Shown here: piece by piece, positions 6,353-10,294 of the stretch
Numbering within the stretch: the stretch's first letter is position 1
Layout of the letters: every line of letters starts with the position of its first letter
Origin: CAYVBE01 sp964448935
GTDB taxonomy: Bacteria; Planctomycetota; Brocadiia; SM23-32
Length of the DNA: 16,045 bases
Assembly: GCA_964448935.1 (NCBI GenBank)
Contig: CAYVBE010000084.1
Location: forward strand, 1 to 16,045
Direction of reading: 5' to 3'
The notes under the pieces: generated by a model
The model's database searches: none
What the model was told of the DNA's origin: nothing
The model's input: the letters and a program-made list of their open reading frames with translations, nothing else
Translations under genes and position numbers: made by a program

Positions 6353-6613
6353 ATGACTGACGTACCAAAGGATGAATCACCACTGGGAATCCGCGGATTG
6401 CTCGGCGTGGCCTTCGACGGCCAGGACGAGGAGACGCGGATTACCAAAGGGAAGAACTTCCGCCTCTACGGCGGCTCGCAGGAGACCCACGAGCGGATGA
6501 CCGAGACGGCCGTTCGCTTCAATGAGGAAGTGGATAAGCGGGGCAAGCCGCTCGACGAGATAAACGCGCGGGAACTCCAAGAAATCCGCCATGAGTTGAA
6601 CGGGCAGGGCTGA
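6353..6613 (+). CDS. Small conserved-looking protein of unknown function
   Basis: An 86-residue soluble, charged protein with no signal peptide or membrane segment. The ATG at 6353 is preceded by GGAG (6344-6347) and lies about 30 bases after a near-consensus promoter. The core reads GLLGVAFDGQDEETRITKGKNF followed by RLYGGSQETHERMTETAVRFNEE, then a hydrophilic helix (GKPLDEINARELQEIRHEL). The dense pattern of charged and glycine residues looks like a conserved small domain. I have an impression of similar short proteins in Planctomycetes and relatives but cannot name a family. The strong dedicated promoter argues that it is a real expressed gene. Its neighbours give no functional hint. Confidence 0.8.
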   Translation: MTDVPKDESPLGIRGLLGVAFDGQDEETRITKGKNFRLYGGSQETHERMTETAVRFNEEVDKRGKPLDEINARELQEIRHELNGQG

Positions 6614-6839
6614 CCACCGCCGAATTAATCCGATAGGCCGCACGAGTTGTCATGAAGCTTGCCAGCAAACAGACCGCCGGCAGCATGCCCTTCCCGGGGA
6701 AGCCGTGCCCCTGTTGGTGTGCTTCCCACACCATCCGGCATCGGGAGCCGTCAGCGCAGCACGGCTGACATCCCCGCCGAGACGTGTACCTTGGCCCTTT
6801 TGCCCTTACCGATCCCACGAGCACACCACGGAAGAAATC
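6614..6839 (+). promoter_or_regulatory. Structured leader region upstream of trpS
   Basis: 226 bp with at least three hairpins: CTTCC/GGAAG (6690-6702), TGGTGTG/CACACCA (6715-6733) and AGCCGT/ACGGCT (6746-6766), the last within an outer GGGA/TCCC. A 38-codon frame starting ATG 6652 and ending TGA 6766-6768 contains one Trp codon inside the second hairpin, but it has no good ribosome-binding site. No T-box consensus is seen. A TTGTCA at 6647-6652 lacks a convincing -10. Confidence 0.3.
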
Positions 6840-7823
6840 ATGAGTGAGAAAAAGAAAGTTTTCAGCGGCATCCAGCCCACGGGCATCGTCCACATCGGCA
6901 ACTACGTCGGCGCCATCCGCAACTGGGTCAACATGCTGGAGCAATACGACTGCACGTTCTGCGTAGTTGACCTGCACGCCATGACCGTGCCCTACGAGCC
7001 GGACGCCATGCGGGAGCGTGTGTTCGAGACGGCCGCCATCAACATCGCCGCCGGGCTAGACCCGGAGCGCTGCCGGCTGTTCGTCCAGAGCCATGTCCCC
7101 CTCGTGACCGAGCTGTGCTGGATACTGATGAACTGCGCCGCCATGGGCGACCTGAGCCGCATGACGCAGTTCAAAGAGAAAAGCGACAAAGTTAAGGGCC
7201 ACACCAACGCCGGCCTGTTCACCTACCCCGTGCTGATGGCGGCCGATATCCTGCTCTACAAGGCGGAGGTCGTGCCGGTGGGGGAAGACCAGACCCAGCA
7301 CCTGGAGTTCGCCCGCGAGGTGGCCCGGAGGTTCAACACCCGCTTCGGCGACACCTTCCCCGAGCCGCAGCCGCTCTACAGCGACGTGCCCCGGCTGATG
7401 GGCGTCGAGAACAAGAACAAGATGAGCAAGAGCCTGGACAACTACATCGGCCTGCTCGAAGAGCCGGAGGAGATGTGGGAGAAGCTCCGCACCGCCGCCA
7501 CGGACCCGGCCCGCGTGCGCCGCGACGACCCCGGCACCCCGGAAATCTGCAACATCTTCACCATGCACAACGCCTTCTCGCCACCGGAAGACATCGAGTG
7601 GAGCGCCGAAGGCTGCCGGACGGCCGGCATCGGCTGCGTTGACTGCAAGAAGCGCCTGGCCGAGAACATGCACGCGGAGCTAAGCCCCATCCGGGAGCGC
7701 TACGAGGAACTGACCGCCGAGCCCGGCGACCTGCGCCAGACCCTGGCCGAAGGCGCCGCACGGTGCCGCAAGGTGGCCGAGGCCACCATAGAAGAGGTCC
7801 GGGAAAAGACCGGCCTCCGCTGA
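6840..7823 (+). CDS. trpS: Tryptophanyl-tRNA synthetase
   Basis: A 327-residue class Ic aminoacyl-tRNA synthetase that charges tRNA-Trp in the cytoplasm; the length is normal for bacterial TrpRS. Signatures in order: FSGIQPTGIVHIGNYVGAI (8-26) with the HIGH-type motif HIGN, VDLHAMT (43-49), the tryptophan and adenylate region LLYKAEVVPVGEDQTQHLE (138-156), and KMSKS (194-198) within NKNKMSKSLDNYI. The helical C-terminal domain carries GCVDCKKRLAENM (265-277), usual in the family. The start at 6840 has GGAAG 6-10 bases upstream and begins the conserved domain. In-frame sequence further 5' has no family similarity. The initiator tRNA gene begins 95 bp downstream with its own promoter. Confidence 0.98.
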   Translation: MSEKKKVFSGIQPTGIVHIGNYVGAIRNWVNMLEQYDCTFCVVDLHAMTVPYEPDAMRERVFETAAINIAAGLDPERCRLFVQSHVPLVTELCWILMNCAAMGDLSRMTQFKEKSDKVKGHTNAGLFTYPVLMAADILLYKAEVVPVGEDQTQHLEFAREVARRFNTRFGDTFPEPQPLYSDVPRLMGVENKNKMSKSLDNYIGLLEEPEEMWEKLRTAATDPARVRRDDPGTPEICNIFTMHNAFSPPEDIEWSAEGCRTAGIGCVDCKKRLAENMHAELSPIRERYEELTAEPGDLRQTLAEGAARCRKVAEATIEEVREKTGLR

Positions 7824-7875
7824 ACTCCGGGCCCGCCTTTTCCATGCACAGTGTGTGCCGAAAGGGGGCCGGAAT

Positions 7876-7904
7876 TTGACAGAATCCGGGCGGGGCGCTA
7901 TACT
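7876..7904 (+). promoter_or_regulatory. Consensus sigma70 promoter of the initiator tRNA
   Basis: A perfect TTGACA (7876-7881), 17-bp spacer and TATACT (7899-7904), ending 14 bp before the tRNA. This is one of the strongest promoters in the window. Confidence 0.92.
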
Positions 7905-7918
7905 CATAATAGAACGGT

Positions 7919-7995
7919 CGCGGGGTGGAGCAGTCAGGAAGCTCGTCAGGCTCATAACCTGAAGGTCGGGGGTTCGAATCCCCCCCCCGCTACCA
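7919..7995 (+). tRNA. Initiator tRNA-fMet (anticodon CAT), CCA encoded
   Basis: 77 nt with a complete cloverleaf. The initiator marks are the unpaired 1-72 position (C1 opposite T72), the purine 11:pyrimidine 24 pair (A11:T24) in the D stem, and anticodon CAT in the loop CTCATAA. The anticodon stem reads TCAGG/CCTGA, so the usual three G-C pairs next to the loop are reduced to two, with A29:T41 replacing G29:C41. The T stem and acceptor give nine consecutive C. CCA is encoded at 7993-7995 and runs straight into the 3' hairpin repeat. Confidence 0.95.
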
Positions 7996-8049
7996 TTTTT
8001 TTATGTACGCAAAAAAATGGTAGAGCAGGAGAGAACGGCAACGGACGCT
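7985..8049 (+). repeat. tRNA-fMet 3'-flank repeat (left boundary of island)
   Basis: It begins with the last 11 nt of the tRNA (CCCCGCTACCA). It continues as a hairpin TACCATTTTTTT (7991-8002)/AAAAAAATGGTA (8011-8022) with loop ATGTACGC, and then the tail AGAGCAGGAGAG (8022-8033). Positions 7985-8033 match 9947-9995 at 47 of 49 bases. The block 8031-8049 (GAGAACGGCAACGG...) is identical to the reverse complement of 76-58 beside tRNA-Pro. Confidence 0.9.
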
Positions 8050-8569
8050 GCCGACCGGAGCCCGTGAGCACCACAGATTTGCCGCTCTCCTGCGGTCTCC
8101 TCTCTACTTTCTACTCTCTTGCCGTTCGCCGTTTCTGCCGTGCCCCAATCCACACGTAGTCCATCGCTGCATCCGCCCAAGCCGTTCGCCGTCCCAGGAC
8201 GCTCCCTTCCCGGCCGTTTTGCCGTCTTCGTTTGCCCTTCCCCTTCAGGCACTCGGGCTTCGAGAAGCGGTGGGGGTTATACGTGCCCAACTGGCAGACT
8301 GCTCTGCGTGACGGGATCCGGCAGAGATGCGCGGTTTCCCGGCTTGCTCGAAGTCGGGAGAGCTACCCGTTCACCTCGGGCTGAGGTCCAGACTGGCGTG
8401 CCCCCATTCCATGTACCAGTCTTTGTGAGAGAGCGTTGCTGTTTTTCGGGGGCGTGCTTTGGAAAGGCGAGGGGAGCAAGCCTTGGAGGAACACGCGCTT
8501 CGGCAAAGACGGCGCAAACTAAAGGGGGATAGCATGGCCTTCAAACTGTCATGCATCTCCACGGAGTTG
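8050..8569. other. Non-coding stretch inside the island
   Basis: I see no convincing gene. The pyrimidine-rich part 8082-8130 (CTCTCCTGC, CTTTCTACTCTC, TTGCCGTTCGCCG) resembles, in inverted orientation, the tail of the tRNA-linked repeat, so the repeat tail has been copied and shuffled here. GCCGTTCGCCGT occurs at 8119-8132 and again near 8181. A 14-codon frame MAFKLSCISTELST (8534-8578) has AAGGGGG upstream but is too short to judge. Confidence 0.5.
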
Positions 8570-8791
8570 TCAACATGATTGGAGCAGAGCAATTAGCCCC
8601 AAGGCAAGCCCAACAAGAAAAAGGCATCCGGCCCAATTGCAGATCTGTTCGAACGTGCTTACGACCGTTCGGTATCCGCATGAAGGGCACACGTAGAACT
8701 CGGTTCCTAAGAAGTCCGCCTTTACTATAAGTCCGCCACCGCATTCCGGGCAACTCCCTACCCCGATTCCTCCTTCGTGCTCTAAGCGCAT
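8570..8791 (-). CDS. Small zinc-ribbon protein with C-terminal membrane helix
   Basis: 73 residues. Two CxxC knuckles, CPECGG (14-19) and CPSCGY (34-39), form a zinc-ribbon. A hydrophobic helix of about 20 residues follows (GCLFLVGLALGLIALL, about 54-69), so it is likely a tail-anchored membrane protein with the ribbon in the cytoplasm. The start has an excellent Shine-Dalgarno (AGGAGG, 8 bases upstream) that overlaps the stop codon of the preceding membrane-protein gene (TAG at 8806-8804). The two are therefore translationally coupled. It is the second gene of the island cargo operon. The function is unknown; zinc ribbons of this sort are common in membrane-associated accessory proteins. Confidence 0.85.
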   Translation of the reverse strand: MRLEHEGGIGVGSCPECGGGLIVKADFLGTEFYVCPSCGYRTVVSTFEQICNWAGCLFLVGLALGLIALLQSC

Positions 8792-8803
8792 TGTAGCGAC
8801 CTC

Positions 8804-9595
8804 CTATCCGTTCGGCTCGGGTTGCAGCAGGCACGCGAGTACCACGGTGTCGCTGGCGCGACTCGGTTGATCGCCTCCCGCCGGGTGGCGGGGTGGAGAG
8901 GCCGTTGCGGCAACACATCGCGGTGATTCTACGCTATCCGGGCACGAGTGGATAAGTATTTCCACAGTTCCCCGCCGCATGTCCTTGGCTGCTCTACGTG
9001 ACCGCCCACGTTCTGCAACCAACAGCACCCATACAGCAAAGACGGTCATGGCGACTATCAGCGTCATCCACGCGAGACGGAACACCTTGTGCTCCCACGG
9101 CACGTCGATATGCCACTTCGGCCAGATCAGTGCCACAAAGCCCTTACAGCGCCGGCAAGCCCGGAGAGTCTTATGGCGCGCCTGTCTTTGCTGGGCGACA
9201 CGGTCAGCGTATCGGTGTCGGATGATGGATGCCTGCTGCGCATACAGTCGGTACCAGACGGAATGGCCGGATGGCTTCCTTCCCCTCCGAATCTGTCGAA
9301 CGTGAGTGCGTTCCACACGGTCCAGTTCCCTCTTGTGGTTTGCATATGCGTCGTAACAACGGTGGAGATTCCAGACGGAGAATAGTGCCGCAAGCGAGGC
9401 CAGCAATGCCCCAACGATTCGCACTGGGACGGGAAGGGGAACGTGCGTACCCGTAGAGGCCATAGCGGCCATGAAGGTCGCAGTCCAGATCGGGATTTTC
9501 CAGCGGTAGTCGCGGTATCGCCGAAGATCGGCCGCAAGTCTCTCGTAGTATGCTAACTGCCAGTTCTCCTCTTGTCCACACTCGTCCATGCACAT
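8804..9595 (-). CDS. Multi-pass membrane protein of unknown function (island cargo)
   Basis: 263 residues from the ATG at 9595 (ATG 9589 is an alternative). A TTGCCT-17-TATACT promoter at 9663-9635 puts the transcript start near 9628, which rules out the in-frame ATG at 9694. The N-terminus is an amphipathic charged helix (NWQLAYYERLAADLRRYRDYRWK), then two membrane helices (about 34-48 and 57-75). A long basic, Arg/His-rich cytoplasmic stretch follows (80-165), with CRRC at 147-150, then a third helix (about 171-195) and a Pro/Arg/Ser-rich tail. The helix-2TM-helix start resembles the layout of SLATT/DUF4231-type 2TM effectors found with nucleotide-signalling defence systems, but I cannot confirm membership. 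It forms an operon with the zinc-ribbon gene 12 bp downstream. Confidence 0.7.
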   Translation of the reverse strand: MCMDECGQEENWQLAYYERLAADLRRYRDYRWKIPIWTATFMAAMASTGTHVPLPVPVRIVGALLASLAALFSVWNLHRCYDAYANHKRELDRVERTHVRQIRRGRKPSGHSVWYRLYAQQASIIRHRYADRVAQQRQARHKTLRACRRCKGFVALIWPKWHIDVPWEHKVFRLAWMTLIVAMTVFAVWVLLVAERGRSRRAAKDMRRGTVEILIHSCPDSVESPRCVAATASPPRHPAGGDQPSRASDTVVLACLLQPEPNG

Positions 9596-9634
9596 ACGCA
9601 CTATGCCTTGGGAGATGTAGCAACCAGGCACGAC

Positions 9635-9663
9635 AGTATAACCCGGCATCGGAAAGGAGGCAA
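9635..9663 (-). promoter_or_regulatory. Promoter of the island cargo operon
   Basis: On the minus strand, TTGCCT (9663-9658), 17 bp, then TATACT (9640-9635), about 40 bases upstream of the ATG at 9595. An AAGG lies between promoter and start. Confidence 0.7.
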
Positions 9664-9946
9664 GCGGAAGGACAGGAGCACGAAAGAGAGACACGGCATG
9701 CGGATACTACTTGTCTATCCGGCTCGTCCCGGTGCTCGAGCGGACGTTTCGTTGTCTGGCGCACTGGCAGGGGCTGCACGGCGCTCTGGGCAGAGTTGAC
9801 CGGCTGTGTTCGGCATGACAGCCGTGCTGTGTACAGAGACTCGAACGCCTCGATGTGCTCTGCTATGCGCTGCGCTTACGGATTTCCGGGTAGTCGATGA
9901 GGTGGGTCTGTTCGGGTTCTGGTCGCGCTTCGGTTACGAAGTTGGT
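9664..9946. other. Right part of island, no clear gene
   Basis: No supported gene. A 33-codon plus-strand frame from ATG 9698 begins MRILLVYPARPGA, like the N-terminus of B12-binding radical SAM proteins, but it stops at 9797 and has no ribosome-binding site; it could be a truncated gene start. The last bases (GGTTACGAAG..., from about 9932) weakly resemble the T arm of the initiator tRNA just before the duplicated CCCCGCTACCA. Confidence 0.3.
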
Positions 9947-9995
9947 CCCCGCTACCATTTTTTTGTGTACGCAAGAAAATGGTAGAGCAGGAGAG
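9947..9995 (+). repeat. Detached copy of the tRNA-fMet end and hairpin repeat (right boundary)
   Basis: CCCCGCTACCA (9947-9957), hairpin TACCATTTTTTT (9953-9964)/AAGAAAATGGTA (9973-9984) and AGAGCAGGAGAG (9984-9995). It differs from 7985-8033 at two positions: A to G in the loop, and A to G in the 3' arm, which leaves a G-T pair. The bases after it (CAG) follow the tRNA-Pro copy rather than the fMet copy. No functional tRNA precedes it. Confidence 0.9.
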
Positions 9996-10294
9996 CAGGC
10001 TGCTGAAGCAGCTTGAAGAATCCGCTGGATTCTTCCCAATTAGACTGTATCGCGCCGTAGCCTGCACAATGGACCGGCCGCCCGCAGGGCGGCCCGCGGG
10101 CACCTGCTCAACTGATCACCTGATCAATGCGCTTGCCGTCTCCCCTCGTTTCTGCCCCCGCCGGACCTCGCCGGTTGGTGCTTTTTGCGCCAGGCGGCGT
10201 CTTCACGCCGGCTCATCGGCTCCCCCGAGTGGGCCATTGCCTCCAACCGCTGCGTCTTGCTGTCTGCCAGATCGAAGAGGCCCGCGAAGTCTCC
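9996..10294. other. Hairpin-rich intergenic region
   Basis: Successive stem-loops: GCTGC/GCAGC (9999-10012), GAAGAATCC/GGATTCTTC (10015-10035, perfect 9-bp stem, 3-base loop), GGCCGCCC/GGGCGGCC (10076-10094, perfect 8-bp stem) and paired TGATCA palindromes (10112-10125). None has a T-run. On the minus strand, 10294-10127 continues the frame of the beta-helix gene past its TGA for 56 sense codons with GC-rich third positions (see findings). No independent gene is supported. Confidence 0.5.

Larger units (their letters stand above)
7985..9995. mobile_element. Putative tRNA-fMet-associated genomic island, no integrase
   Basis: The segment is bounded by two direct 49-bp repeats (7985-8033 and 9947-9995). 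The left one includes the 3' end of the initiator tRNA, as expected when an element integrates into a tRNA end and recreates it. The interior holds a minus-strand operon of a multi-pass membrane protein and a zinc-ribbon protein plus about 1 kb of non-coding sequence. No recombinase is present, so movement would need an enzyme in trans or the element is a remnant. The boundaries are seen directly; mobility is inferred. Confidence 0.5.

Noticed and set aside
5786..6613. 275-codon frame joining the acetyltransferase region and the small protein
   Set aside because: The first part is out of register with the acetyltransferase, and a strong promoter at 6288-6316 with a start at 6353 explains the downstream part.
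6614..6839. T-box riboswitch before trpS
   Set aside because: Several hairpins are present, but the conserved T-box sequence and antiterminator bulge could not be found.
7991..8022. Ordinary rho-independent terminator after tRNA-fMet
   Set aside because: The T-run is in the 5' arm and the A-run in the 3' arm, with no T-run after the stem. The Pro copy also lacks one.
8119..8532. 137-codon plus-strand frame in the island
   Set aside because: Made largely of pyrimidine-rich repeat-like sequence, no ribosome-binding site and no protein-like pattern.
7985..9995. CRISPR array or integron cassette array
   Set aside because: Only two direct repeats 1.9 kb apart, no regular spacers, no Cas genes and no integron integrase.
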